Source: Variovorax sp. UMC13 (GTDB taxonomy: Bacteria; Pseudomonadota; Gammaproteobacteria; Burkholderiales; Burkholderiaceae_C). Taken from it: DNA of 64,000 nucleotides. Position 1 is the first letter of the stretch. The number at the start of each line of letters is the position of its first letter. Under the pieces are notes generated by a model. That model did no database searches. It saw only the letters and a list, made by a program, of their open reading frames with translations, and had not been told where the DNA came from. A program made the position numbers and the translations under genes. The stretch lies in NCBI RefSeq assembly GCF_014170375.1, contig NZ_LZZW01000030.1, positions 178,501 to 242,500 of the forward strand, in the 5' to 3' direction. Below, piece after piece: positions 36,517 through 45,756 of the stretch.

Positions 36517-36626
36517 AGAGCTCCCCTCGCCCCCGGCAGTGCCTGGGGCCTCGCGGGCCGGCAACGCCGGTTCCGCGCATTTCTTGAAAAGAGCCGGCTC
36601 ACGCGGCTCTGTCCATTGAGGGTCTC

Positions 36627-37535
36627 ATGACGCTGATCCAGAGAATGCAGAACAGTCGCAATGCGCTCGGCTTCATGTTCATGTTGCCGGCCGCCTTGCT
36701 GTTGCTGGTCTTCCTCACCTATCCGCTCGGGCTGGGCACCTACCTGGGCTTCACCGATGCCAAGGTCGGGCGGCCGGGCCAGTGGATCGGGCTGGAGAAC
36801 TACGAGTACCTGTGGGGCGACGCGGTCACGCGGCTGGCGCTGTTCAACACGCTGTTCTACACCTTCGTGGCGAGCGTGTTCAAGTTCCTGCTGGGCCTGT
36901 GGCTGGCGATCCTGCTGAACAAGAACATCCGCTTCAAGACCTTCTTCCGCGCGGTGATCCTGCTGCCCTACATCGTGCCGACCGCGCTGTCGGCGATCGC
37001 CTTCTGGTGGATCTACGACTCGCAGTTCTCGATCATCAGCTGGGCGCTGGTGAAGATGGGACTGATCGACACCTACATCGACTTCCTCGGCTCGGAGTGG
37101 AACGCGCGCATCGCGGTGATCATCGCCAACGTGTGGCGCGGCGTGCCCTTCGTGGCGATCACGCTCTTGGCCGGGTTGCAGACCATCTCGCCCTCGTACT
37201 ACGAGGCCTCGGCCATCGACGGCGCGACGCCCTGGCAGCAGTTCCGCCATGTGACGATGCCGCTGCTCACGCCCATCATCGCGGTGGTCATGACCTTCTC
37301 GGTGCTGTTCACCTTCACCGACTTCCAGCTGATCTACGTGATCACCCGCGGCGGCCCGCTCAACGCGACGCACCTGATGGCCACGCTGTCCTTCCAGCGC
37401 GCGATCTCGGGCGGCGCCCTGGGCGAAGGCGCGGCCATCGCGATCGCGATGGTGCCCTTCCTGCTGGCCTGCGTGATGTTCAGTTTCTTCGGCCTGCAAC
37501 GGCGCGCATGGCAACAAGGGGGCACCGACAAATGA
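36627..37535 (+). CDS. Sugar-type ABC importer permease, first subunit
   Basis: The 302-residue inner-membrane protein has about six membrane helices and the EAA motif EASAIDGATPWQQFRHVTMPLL for contact with the ATPase. It belongs to the UgpA/MalF-like group. It overlaps the second permease gene by four bases (ATGA), so the two subunits are probably coupled. With the ATPase at 34056 and the binding protein at 35188 it completes the importer. Confidence 0.9.
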   Translation: MTLIQRMQNSRNALGFMFMLPAALLLLVFLTYPLGLGTYLGFTDAKVGRPGQWIGLENYEYLWGDAVTRLALFNTLFYTFVASVFKFLLGLWLAILLNKNIRFKTFFRAVILLPYIVPTALSAIAFWWIYDSQFSIISWALVKMGLIDTYIDFLGSEWNARIAVIIANVWRGVPFVAITLLAGLQTISPSYYEASAIDGATPWQQFRHVTMPLLTPIIAVVMTFSVLFTFTDFQLIYVITRGGPLNATHLMATLSFQRAISGGALGEGAAIAIAMVPFLLACVMFSFFGLQRRAWQQGGTDK

Positions 37536-38410
37536 GCAGCAACACCGCCCAGTCCGACACCGTCGGCATGAGCTTCCTGGACTCGACCCGCCGCAAGGCG
37601 GTGCTGGTCTACCTGCCGCTGTTCGCCTTCCTGGTGGTGCTGCTGTTCCCCTTCTACTGGATGGCCATCACCTCGGTGAAGCCCGATGCGGAGCTGCTGT
37701 CGCGCGAGGGCAATCCCTTCTGGGTGATCCAGCCCACGCTGTCGCACTTCTACAAGCTGCTGTTCGAGACCTCGTACCCGCAGTGGCTCTGGAACACGGT
37801 GCTGGTGTCGGTGGTGTCGACCTTCGTCTCGCTGGCGGTGTCGGTGTTCGCGGCCTATGCGATCGAGCGGCTGCGCTTCAAGGGCTCCAAGCAGGTGGGC
37901 CTGTCGATCTTCCTGGCCTACATGGTGCCGCCCTCGATCCTGTTCATCCCGCTGGCCAACGTGGTGTTCAACCTCGGGCTGTTCGACTCGCGCTGGGCGC
38001 TGATCCTGACCTACCCGACCTTCCTGATCCCCTTCTGCACCTGGCTGCTGATGGGCTACTTCCGCTCGATCCCGGCCGAGCTCGAGGAATGCGCGCTGAT
38101 CGACGGCGCCAACCGCTGGCAGATCCTGGTCAAGATCGTGCTGCCGCTGGCCGTGCCGGGCCTGATCTCGGCGGGCATCTTCGCCTTCACGCTGTCGTGG
38201 AACGAGTTCATCTATGCGTTGACCTTCATCTCCTCTTCCGAGATGAAGACCCTGCCCGTGGGCGTGGTGACCGAGCTGGTGCAGGGCGACGTCTACCAGT
38301 GGGGCCCGCTGATGGCGGGCGCGCTGCTGGGCTCGCTGCCCGTGGCCTTCATCTACTCCTTCTTCGTCGAGTACTACGTCTCGGGGATGACCGGCTCGGT
38401 GAAGGAATGA
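37532..38410 (+). CDS. Sugar-type ABC importer permease, second subunit
   Basis: The 292-residue protein is the UgpE/MalG-like partner permease with about six membrane segments. The EAA loop reads LEECALIDGANRWQILVKIVLP, with FIYALTFISSSEMKTLPVGV near the C terminus, typical of this group. Its ATG overlaps the stop of the first permease. It ends the operon and is convergent with the DUF45 peptidase gene after a 16-base gap. Confidence 0.9.
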   Translation: MSSNTAQSDTVGMSFLDSTRRKAVLVYLPLFAFLVVLLFPFYWMAITSVKPDAELLSREGNPFWVIQPTLSHFYKLLFETSYPQWLWNTVLVSVVSTFVSLAVSVFAAYAIERLRFKGSKQVGLSIFLAYMVPPSILFIPLANVVFNLGLFDSRWALILTYPTFLIPFCTWLLMGYFRSIPAELEECALIDGANRWQILVKIVLPLAVPGLISAGIFAFTLSWNEFIYALTFISSSEMKTLPVGVVTELVQGDVYQWGPLMAGALLGSLPVAFIYSFFVEYYVSGMTGSVKE

Positions 38411-38426
38411 CGGCGCCGCGCGCCCG

Positions 38427-39389
38427 TCAGTTCCACTTCGGTATGGGCTGGTCTTTCAACTGCTGGCGCAGCGCGCCATAGTCCGGCACCACGCTCTCGA
38501 CCGTTTCCCAGAAGCGGTGCGAATGGTCCATCACGCGCAGGTGGGCCAGCTCGTGCGCCACCACATAGTCGATCACCGGCAGGCCGAAATGGATCAGCCG
38601 CCAGTTGAGGCGGATCGAGCCGTCGATGCTGGCGCTGCCCCAGCGCGTGGCCGCATTCGACAGCGTGAGCTTCTGCCAGCGCACGCCCAGCCGCGGCGCG
38701 AAATGGTCCAACCGCTCGATGAAGAGCTTGCGCGCCTGCCGCATGAGCCAGGCCTGCGCGGCGTCGCGGATCTGCGAAGGCTCGGCGTTCTGCGCCACGG
38801 CCAGCCGCAGCGCGCGCGGCACGCCGGTGCCCTCGGCCGCCTCGTCGAGCGCGCCGCCGACGCCGATGAAGGCATGCTTGGGATCGAGCCGGATCGCGAC
38901 CGTCTCCCCCAGGAAGGGAAAGACCGCGCCGTCCTGCCATTCGATGCGCGTGGCCTCGACGCGCGCATGGCGCTGCTGCGTTTCGACCAGCTTGCGCAGG
39001 ATCCAGTCGGCTTTTTCCTGCACCGCGGCATCGACGTCGCGCAGCGCGACCCAGCGTGGCGCGCGCACCGACAGCCCTTCGGCGCCGACCACGAAGCCGA
39101 TGGTCTTGCGCTTGCCGCGCTGGAACGCGTAGCCCACGCGGGCCGAGCCCAGCACCGCTTCGCGCGTGGCCTGCGGATGCATGAAGCGGGCGAGCGCCAG
39201 CGTGTCGCGCAGCGGGATCGCGGGCAGCGAAGGGCCGGCGTCGAGGACTTCTTCGGGTGGCGGCGTCACGACCGGTGGCGCGGGCGGCGCGGCCTTGCGC
39301 ACCCGCTTCTTCGGAGGCGGCTCGGGCCGCGCGAACTCGCTGCCCAACCCCTCGAACAGGTCCATCGTGAACTGCAGCAGTCCCGACAT
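38427..39389 (-). CDS. DUF45/YgjP-type metallopeptidase
   Basis: The 320-residue protein has the zinc peptidase motif HELAHLRVMDHSHRFW (near residue 285), as in the YgjP/M48 family, with SNAATRWGSAS and LNWRLIHFGLPVIDYV upstream. The first 55 residues are proline- and lysine-rich and probably disordered. In Burkholderiales the gene commonly lies near plsC and glyQS, as here. The substrate is unknown. An ATG at 39365 is an alternative start. Confidence 0.85.
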   Translation of the reverse strand: MSGLLQFTMDLFEGLGSEFARPEPPPKKRVRKAAPPAPPVVTPPPEEVLDAGPSLPAIPLRDTLALARFMHPQATREAVLGSARVGYAFQRGKRKTIGFVVGAEGLSVRAPRWVALRDVDAAVQEKADWILRKLVETQQRHARVEATRIEWQDGAVFPFLGETVAIRLDPKHAFIGVGGALDEAAEGTGVPRALRLAVAQNAEPSQIRDAAQAWLMRQARKLFIERLDHFAPRLGVRWQKLTLSNAATRWGSASIDGSIRLNWRLIHFGLPVIDYVVAHELAHLRVMDHSHRFWETVESVVPDYGALRQQLKDQPIPKWN

Positions 39390-39499
39390 TTATCTCATCC
39401 AGAAACACCGCGGAACCGGCTTTGCCGGGCCGCTGGTGTTGCCCCCTGGAAGGGGGTTGGCGTAGCGACACGAAGTGCGCGAAGACTGGGGGTGAGCCA
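39390..39499. repeat. Intergenic hairpin segment between plsC and the DUF45 gene
   Basis: The 110-base gap contains CCCCCT-GGA-AGGGGG followed by GTAGCGACACGAAGTGCGCGAAGAC. Stretches like this recur between genes in Comamonadaceae, from memory. It may be a folded spacer or a family repeat. No promoter can be assigned. Confidence 0.4.
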
Positions 39500-40234
39500 T
39501 CATGCGTAGGCCTCGGGGTCGAGCCTGCGCATCTCGGCTTCGATCCAGGCCTCGACCTCGCGCATCAGCTCGTCGGGTTTGCGGCCCACGCTGGGGATCG
39601 CGGGGCCGATCGACACGTCGACCACGCCCGGGCGCTTGATGAAGGCCTTGCGCGGCCAGACCTTGGCCGAGGTCACGGCGATCGGGATCACGGGCGCGCC
39701 GGTCTCGACCGCGAGCCGCGTGCCCCCGCTCTTGTAGGTGCCCTTCTGGCCGCGCGGGATGCGCGTGCCCTCGGGGAACATGATGATCCAGATGCCCTGC
39801 GCGAGCAGGTCCTTGCCCTGGGCCACGACCTTGTTGAAAGCCTTGGCCTTCTGGCTGCGGTCGATGTGGATCATGTCCAGCCGCGCCATGGCCCAGCCGA
39901 AGAAGGGCACGTAGATCAGTTCCTTCTTGAACACGTAGGCCAGCGGATGCGGCATCAGCGTGGGCATGAGGAAGGTCTCGAGCGTGGACTGGTGCTTGAC
40001 CAGCAGCACCGCGCCCGCGCGCTTTTCCTGCGGCAGGTTCTCCATGCCGCTCACGCGGGTGCGGATGCCCAGGATCAGGCGCGCGCCGCCGATGGCCCAG
40101 CCGAGCCAGCGCTCGGCCATCCAGTAGAGCGGCTCGCCGCGGCGCCACAGCGACGCGACGCACATGATGATGCCCCAGGGGATCACCGTGACCAGCATCC
40201 ACAGCATGTGGACCACCGAACGAATCAAGGCCAT
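39500..40234 (-). CDS. plsC: 1-acyl-sn-glycerol-3-phosphate acyltransferase
   Basis: The 244-residue inner-membrane enzyme makes phosphatidic acid by acylating lysophosphatidic acid. Two N-terminal membrane helices (about 5-30 and 45-60) precede the acyltransferase domain. The catalytic block reads KHQSTLETF, that is His-x4-Glu instead of the commoner His-x4-Asp. FPEGTRIPRG provides the second motif. Glu at this site is also found, as I recall, in other betaproteobacterial PlsC proteins. The start overlaps the gmhB stop (TGATG). Confidence 0.92.
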   Translation of the reverse strand: MALIRSVVHMLWMLVTVIPWGIIMCVASLWRRGEPLYWMAERWLGWAIGGARLILGIRTRVSGMENLPQEKRAGAVLLVKHQSTLETFLMPTLMPHPLAYVFKKELIYVPFFGWAMARLDMIHIDRSQKAKAFNKVVAQGKDLLAQGIWIIMFPEGTRIPRGQKGTYKSGGTRLAVETGAPVIPIAVTSAKVWPRKAFIKRPGVVDVSIGPAIPSVGRKPDELMREVEAWIEAEMRRLDPEAYA

Positions 40235-40815
40235 CAGACAGCCACCTGCAATGTGGCCTGCTGCGCTTCGCGCGCGAGCAGGAATTCAACGAAAGCGCCC
40301 AGGTCCTCGTGGACGCGCGTGTCGGGCGGGTACTCGGGCGGCAGCGGGTCGACGTTGCGGCAGGCCGCGCCCATGCCGGTGAGCAGCAGGTGCGGCTCGC
40401 AGCCCGCAGCGGCACCGGCCTGCAGGTCGCGCAGGCTGTCGCCGGCGGTCGGCACGCCCGCGAGGTCGATGCCGTAGCGCTCCCCGATCTGGCGGAACAG
40501 GCCGGGCTGCGGCTTGCGGCAGCCGCAGTCCTCGTCGGGGCTGTGCGGGCAGTAGAAGACCGCGTCCACGCGCCCGCCCACCGCGGCCAGCATCTTGTGC
40601 ATCTTGGCGTGCATGGCGTTGAGCGAGGCCACGTCGAACAGGCCGCGGCCCAGGCCCGACTGGTTCGAGGCGATCACCACATGCCAACCCGCATGGTTGA
40701 GCCGGGCGATGGCTTCCAGTGCGTTCGGCAGCGGCGTCCACTCGACCTCGCTCTTGACGAAGTCGTCGCGGTGCACGTTGATGCTGCCGTTGCGGTCGAG
40801 GATGACGAGTTTCAT
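40234..40815 (-). CDS. gmhB: D-glycero-D-manno-heptose 1,7-bisphosphate 7-phosphatase-like HAD protein
   Basis: The 193-residue protein matches GmhB, which prepares heptose for lipopolysaccharide core. The zinc-loop FYCPHSPDEDCGCRKP and the motifs SNQSGLGRG and GDSLRDLQAG are present. The first HAD motif reads LDRNGSIN: Asp7 is kept but the second Asp of the usual DxD is Asn9. That residue normally acts as general acid-base, so activity may be lowered. The gene overlaps plsC downstream (TGATG) and the nucleotidyltransferase gene upstream by four bases. Confidence 0.88.
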   Translation of the reverse strand: MKLVILDRNGSINVHRDDFVKSEVEWTPLPNALEAIARLNHAGWHVVIASNQSGLGRGLFDVASLNAMHAKMHKMLAAVGGRVDAVFYCPHSPDEDCGCRKPQPGLFRQIGERYGIDLAGVPTAGDSLRDLQAGAAAGCEPHLLLTGMGAACRNVDPLPPEYPPDTRVHEDLGAFVEFLLAREAQQATLQVAV

Positions 40816-41348
40816 GGGGTGTCCGTCCGGGCTTCGAGGGCGCGCCGATCGATCCACGCAAGGATCTTGGCCACCAGGTGCTGCGCCGCGTCCAGCATGT
40901 CGGCCCGAGCCTTGAGCAAGGCCGCACTGACAAGCGAATGCCGGATCAGTTCGCGCACGAAGGTCGCGTCCTTTTCTCTGGCAGCGACGCATTTGGACAA
41001 TGCGAGATCGTGGAGATCGGCGCAGATGACCGTCAGCTCGCCGACGTAGTGCAAGGTCGCACGCTGCATCCAGTCGGGCGGCATGACGGCGGTCTCCGGC
41101 CCGACACCGTCGGCGGGATAGCGGAAGGTGGTGTCGAAACTGGACAACGCGCCGATGGCACCATCGATGAGGTCCGATTTCTCCGGGCTCAGCGCAGGAT
41201 AGAGATCGAGTTCGCGTGAAACGAGCAAGGCGTCGGGCGCATTCGGCAACAGGAAAAGAAGCGCCTGACTGCCCACCACGACGAAGGACTGCTCCTGGGC
41301 GATGGCGGCAGCCGCACGCAGGACGTGCTCGACTTCACTGCGCTGCAT
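40812..41348 (-). CDS. DUF6036-type nucleotidyltransferase-like protein
   Basis: The 178-residue protein has the nucleotidyltransferase-like core VVVGSQALLFLLPNAP and LLVSRELDLYPALSPEK, then DGAIGALSSFDTTFRYPADG and GPETAVMPPDWMQR, as in DUF6036 proteins related to AbiEii-like enzymes. It forms an overlapping pair with the 110-residue gene upstream (14 bases) and overlaps gmhB by four bases. A toxin or modifying enzyme of a toxin-antitoxin-like pair is possible, but the family is not proven to be a toxin. The pair interrupts the usual glyS-gmhB order. Confidence 0.75.
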   Translation of the reverse strand: MQRSEVEHVLRAAAAIAQEQSFVVVGSQALLFLLPNAPDALLVSRELDLYPALSPEKSDLIDGAIGALSSFDTTFRYPADGVGPETAVMPPDWMQRATLHYVGELTVICADLHDLALSKCVAAREKDATFVRELIRHSLVSAALLKARADMLDAAQHLVAKILAWIDRRALEARTDTP

Positions 41349-41667
41349 CGCCGCTCCTGCGGGCGGCCTGCAACAGCTGGCTGCGTTCGGTCGCGCTGAT
41401 CAGAACGCCCACCGGCGATACGTTGCGCAGCGCGGCCGCATGGTCGTCGACGCCGCAGGCGCCGCTCTCGATGGCGTCGATGCCGGCATCGAGCAGGGTC
41501 TGCCACTCGTCCCAGTACGGATCCGAGCGCGTCGCACCTGCGCGCACGCGCCACTGCGACAGCGTGTGCGCCAGTTCCGCGATCCGCGACGGATCGGCAC
41601 GCAGCCGCGCGACTGCGAGGCGATGCGCCTGCAGCAGGAACGAGTCGATCTGCTGTTGCCGGTTCAT
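41335..41667 (-). CDS. Small protein paired with the DUF6036 gene
   Basis: The 110-residue, largely helical and arginine-rich protein has no family I recognise. It lacks an obvious helix-turn-helix or signal peptide. Its 3' end overlaps the nucleotidyltransferase gene by 14 bases, which suggests tight coupling, and it starts 25 bases after the glyS stop. It could be the antitoxin or cognate partner of the DUF6036 protein. That rests only on gene layout. Confidence 0.65.
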   Translation of the reverse strand: MNRQQQIDSFLLQAHRLAVARLRADPSRIAELAHTLSQWRVRAGATRSDPYWDEWQTLLDAGIDAIESGACGVDDHAAALRNVSPVGVLISATERSQLLQAARRSGDAAQ

Positions 41668-41692
41668 GGATCGAATTATCGAGCGCGGTGCC

Positions 41693-43852
41693 TCAGGCCG
41701 CCAGCCGTTCCAGCTGCGCCACGCGGTTCATCGCCGCATGCAGCAGCATCAGCAGGCCCAGGCGGTTCAGCCGCAGGTCGACCTGCTCGGCGTTCACCAT
41801 CACGCCGTCGAAGAAAGCGTCGACCGGCGCGCGCAGCGCGGCCAGGGTCTGCAGCGAGGCGGTGTAGTCGCCGGCGGCGAACTGCGCGTCGGCCGCGGGC
41901 ACGGTCTGCTGCATCGCGTCGTAGAGCGCCTTCTCGGCCGGCTCCTGCAGCAGCAGTTCGCTCACGTGGGCATCGGCCTCTGGCGACTTCTTGAGGATGT
42001 TGCCGATGCGCTTGTTGGCCGCGGCCAGCGCCGGGGCTTCGGGCAGCACCGCGAAGGCGCGCACGGCCGCCAGCAGCGCGGGCACTTCGGCCAGGCGCTG
42101 CGGGCGCGAGGCCAGCACCGCATCGACTTCCTGCGCGCTGGCGCCCTGCTCGCGCAGGCTGCCGGCGAGGCGGTCGAAGATGAAGGATTCGAGCGCATCG
42201 GTGGGGTCGGTCAGCGCGGCGCCGCCGGCCAGCGGGGCGCTGAAGGCGGCGAAGGCCTGGGCCAGCACCGCGCGCAGCTGCAGCGGCAGCTTGCCTTCGA
42301 TCAGCATGCGCAGCACGCCCAGCGCATGGCGGCGCAGCGCGAAGGGGTCGCGGTCGCCGGTGGGCAGGTTGCCGATGCCGAACATGCCGACCAGGGTCTC
42401 GAGCTTGTCGGCCATCGCGACCACGGTGCCGACGGTGTCGCGCGGAAGCGTGTCGCCGGCGAAGCGCGGCTTGTAGTGGTCCTCGATGGCGTCGGCCACC
42501 GCGGCGTCGAGGCCGTCGTGCAGCGCGTAGTAGCGGCCCATGGTGCCTTGCAGCTCGGGGAATTCGCCCACCATGTCGGTCACCAGGTCGGCCTTGGCCA
42601 GCTGCGCGGCCTGCACGGCCTTGGCGGCCAAGCCGGTGTCGCCGGTCGATTCGGCAAGCTGCGTGGCGATGGCCTGCGCGATGCGCATCACGCGCTCCAC
42701 GCGTTCGCCCTGCGTGCCCAGCTTGTTGTGATAGACCACCTTGGCCAGCGATTCGACGCGCGAGGCCAGCGATTTCTTGCGGTCCTGGTCGAAGAAGAAC
42801 TTGGCGTCGGCCAGGCGCGGGCGCACCACGCGCTCGTTGCCGCCGATCACGGCGCTGGCGTCGTCGGGCGAGATGTTGCTCACCACCAGGAACTGGTGGG
42901 TCAGCTTGTCGGCCGCGTCGAGCAGCGGGAAGTACTTCTGGTTGGCCTTCATCGTGAGGATCAGGCATTCCTGCGGCACGTCGAGGAACTCGCGCTCGAA
43001 TTCGCAGACCAGCACGTTGGGCCGTTCGACCAGCGCCGTGACCTCGTCCAGCAGCGCGTCGTCGTGGATGGGCTTGACGCCACCGCCGACCTTGGCAGCC
43101 GCCGCGGCCAGCTGGCGCACGATCTCGGCGCGGCGGGCGTCGAAGGACGCAATCACCGCGCCCTCGTCGGCCAGCTGCGGCGCATAGCTGTCGGCATCGC
43201 GCAGCACCACCGGGTCGACCCGGGCTTCGAAGCGGTGGCCGTGCGTGTCGCGGCCGGCCTGGAGGCCCAGCGCCTCGATCGCCACCACCTCGGTGCCGTG
43301 CAGCGCGACCAGGCCGTGCGCGGGGCGCACGAAGCTCACGCTGCTCCAGCCCGGCAGCTCGCAGCCGCTCTCGAGCTGGTAGCTCATGACCTTGGGGATC
43401 GGCAGCTTGGCGATGGCTTCGGCCAGCGCCTTCTGCAGGCCGTCAGCCAGCGTGGCGCCCTTGGCGGTGCTTTCGTAGAACAGGGCCTCGGCCTTGCCGT
43501 CGGGCGCACGCTTGAGCGCGGGCACGGCGGCGGCGTCGGCGCCCAGCGCGCCCAGGCGCTTGAGCAGGGCCGGCGTGGCGTTGCCCGACGCATCGAGGCC
43601 GACGCTCACCGGCATCAGCTTCTGTGAGACGGCCTTGTCGGCGGCCTGCGCCAGCACGCCCGTGAGGTGCGCGGCGAGCCGGCGCGGGGACGCGAAGGCC
43701 GTGAGCACGCTCTCGGCCGAGGCCAGCCCCTGGGCGACCAGCTGGTCACGCAGCACGCCGGCGAAGGCATCGCCCAGTTTCTTCAGTGCCTTGGGCGGGA
43801 GTTCTTCAACGAACAGTTCGACCAGCAGGTTCTTGGTGGGAGTCATCGTCAT
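41693..43852 (-). CDS. glyS: Glycine-tRNA ligase beta subunit
   Basis: GlyS is the large subunit of the bacterial alpha2-beta2 glycyl-tRNA synthetase. The 719-residue protein has the family start LLVELFVEELPPKALKKLGD, the block MSYQLESGCELPGWSSVSFVRP-like region, LILTMKANQKYFPLL and the C-terminal anticodon-binding DALR-like part. The length is typical. It follows glyQ with a three-base gap, in one operon. The downstream module at 40812-41667 is a likely late insertion. Confidence 0.96.
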   Translation of the reverse strand: MTMTPTKNLLVELFVEELPPKALKKLGDAFAGVLRDQLVAQGLASAESVLTAFASPRRLAAHLTGVLAQAADKAVSQKLMPVSVGLDASGNATPALLKRLGALGADAAAVPALKRAPDGKAEALFYESTAKGATLADGLQKALAEAIAKLPIPKVMSYQLESGCELPGWSSVSFVRPAHGLVALHGTEVVAIEALGLQAGRDTHGHRFEARVDPVVLRDADSYAPQLADEGAVIASFDARRAEIVRQLAAAAAKVGGGVKPIHDDALLDEVTALVERPNVLVCEFEREFLDVPQECLILTMKANQKYFPLLDAADKLTHQFLVVSNISPDDASAVIGGNERVVRPRLADAKFFFDQDRKKSLASRVESLAKVVYHNKLGTQGERVERVMRIAQAIATQLAESTGDTGLAAKAVQAAQLAKADLVTDMVGEFPELQGTMGRYYALHDGLDAAVADAIEDHYKPRFAGDTLPRDTVGTVVAMADKLETLVGMFGIGNLPTGDRDPFALRRHALGVLRMLIEGKLPLQLRAVLAQAFAAFSAPLAGGAALTDPTDALESFIFDRLAGSLREQGASAQEVDAVLASRPQRLAEVPALLAAVRAFAVLPEAPALAAANKRIGNILKKSPEADAHVSELLLQEPAEKALYDAMQQTVPAADAQFAAGDYTASLQTLAALRAPVDAFFDGVMVNAEQVDLRLNRLGLLMLLHAAMNRVAQLERLAA

Positions 43853-43855
43853 CGC

Positions 43856-44770
<915 letters not shown>

Positions 44771-44922
44771 GGCTCTGCGTGATGGCGGCCGCCCAGCGGG
44801 AGAACCCCGTGGCGCAACGAACCGGCTATTTTAGGGTGGGGCCGGTGCGGGGTCATCGAAGGGAGAAGACGCCCCCGGCCGCTATGCTCGATGCCCCCCT
44901 CGCCTTCCCCCTTTCCCGACCC

Positions 44923-45741
44923 ATGCCCAACGACCACGCCGACATCGCCGCCCTTGGAGAACTGCTGGGCGCGCATGCCTGGCCCGGCTTCCTGGTGCTG
45001 CTGGTGGTGGTGGCCCTGGCGGCCGGCGGCGCGGCCTGGGCCTTCGAGCACCTGCGCCATCGCCATGTGGCGAGCGGCGAGCCGCAGCCCCGGCGCCTGT
45101 TCGCCGGGCTGGCGCTGGGCCTGGCGCTGGTGCTGCTGCTGGCCTGGGGCTTTGCCGAAGTGGCGGAGGAATTGGGCCAGGGCCGGCCGATGGGCGTGTT
45201 CGACGACGCCATGAGCAGCGCCGTCGGCGCCCACACGCCGGCCGGCGTGCGCGCCGTGTTCGCGCAGCTCACGCACCTGGCCGATCCCTGGTTCGGGGCG
45301 CCGCTGTCGGTGGCGGTGGCGCTGTGGCTGTGGCTGCGCGGCCACCGGGGCTTCGCCGCCGGCTGGGTGGCGGCGACCGGCGGCATCGCGCTGCTCAACC
45401 ATGTGCTCAAGGACATCTTCGAGCGCGCCCGCCCGGTGCACGAGGCCGGCTTCGTGCAGGTGTCGGGCTACAGCTTCCCGAGCGGCCACAGCTCGGGCTC
45501 GATGGTGATGTACGGCATGCTGGGCTACCTGGGCTTTCGCCTGCTGGCGCCGGGCTGGCGCGTGCCGACCGTGGTGGCGGCCTCGGTGATCGTGGTCACC
45601 GTGGCCTGCAGCCGCATCTTCCTGCGCGCGCACTTCCCGAGCGACGTGATCGCCGGCCTGTGCTCGGGCGGCGCCTGGCTCGCGGTGTGCATCGCGAGCA
45701 TCGAGTTCGCCCGCCACCGCAGCCTGAAGCGCGCGGCGTAG
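44923..45741 (+). CDS. PAP2-family membrane phosphatase
   Basis: The 272-residue inner-membrane protein has about five to six helices and the three PAP2 catalytic motifs: KDIFERARP (near 163), FPSGHS (near 185) and SRIFLRAHFPSD (near 229). Such enzymes remove phosphate from lipid phosphates such as phosphatidic acid or undecaprenyl diphosphate. The ATG at 44923 is chosen; the ATG at 44884 would add 13 residues. It is divergent from glyQ and convergent with the asparaginase gene. The substrate is unknown. Confidence 0.88.
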   Translation: MPNDHADIAALGELLGAHAWPGFLVLLVVVALAAGGAAWAFEHLRHRHVASGEPQPRRLFAGLALGLALVLLLAWGFAEVAEELGQGRPMGVFDDAMSSAVGAHTPAGVRAVFAQLTHLADPWFGAPLSVAVALWLWLRGHRGFAAGWVAATGGIALLNHVLKDIFERARPVHEAGFVQVSGYSFPSGHSSGSMVMYGMLGYLGFRLLAPGWRVPTVVAASVIVVTVACSRIFLRAHFPSDVIAGLCSGGAWLAVCIASIEFARHRSLKRAA

Positions 45742-45756
45742 CGGGCGGGTTGCGGA

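Noticed and set aside
36590..36610. Terminator between the binding protein and permease of the sugar-type importer
   Set aside because: AGAGCCG can pair with CGGCTCT, but no T tract follows. It may only be a weak RNA fold that tunes expression.
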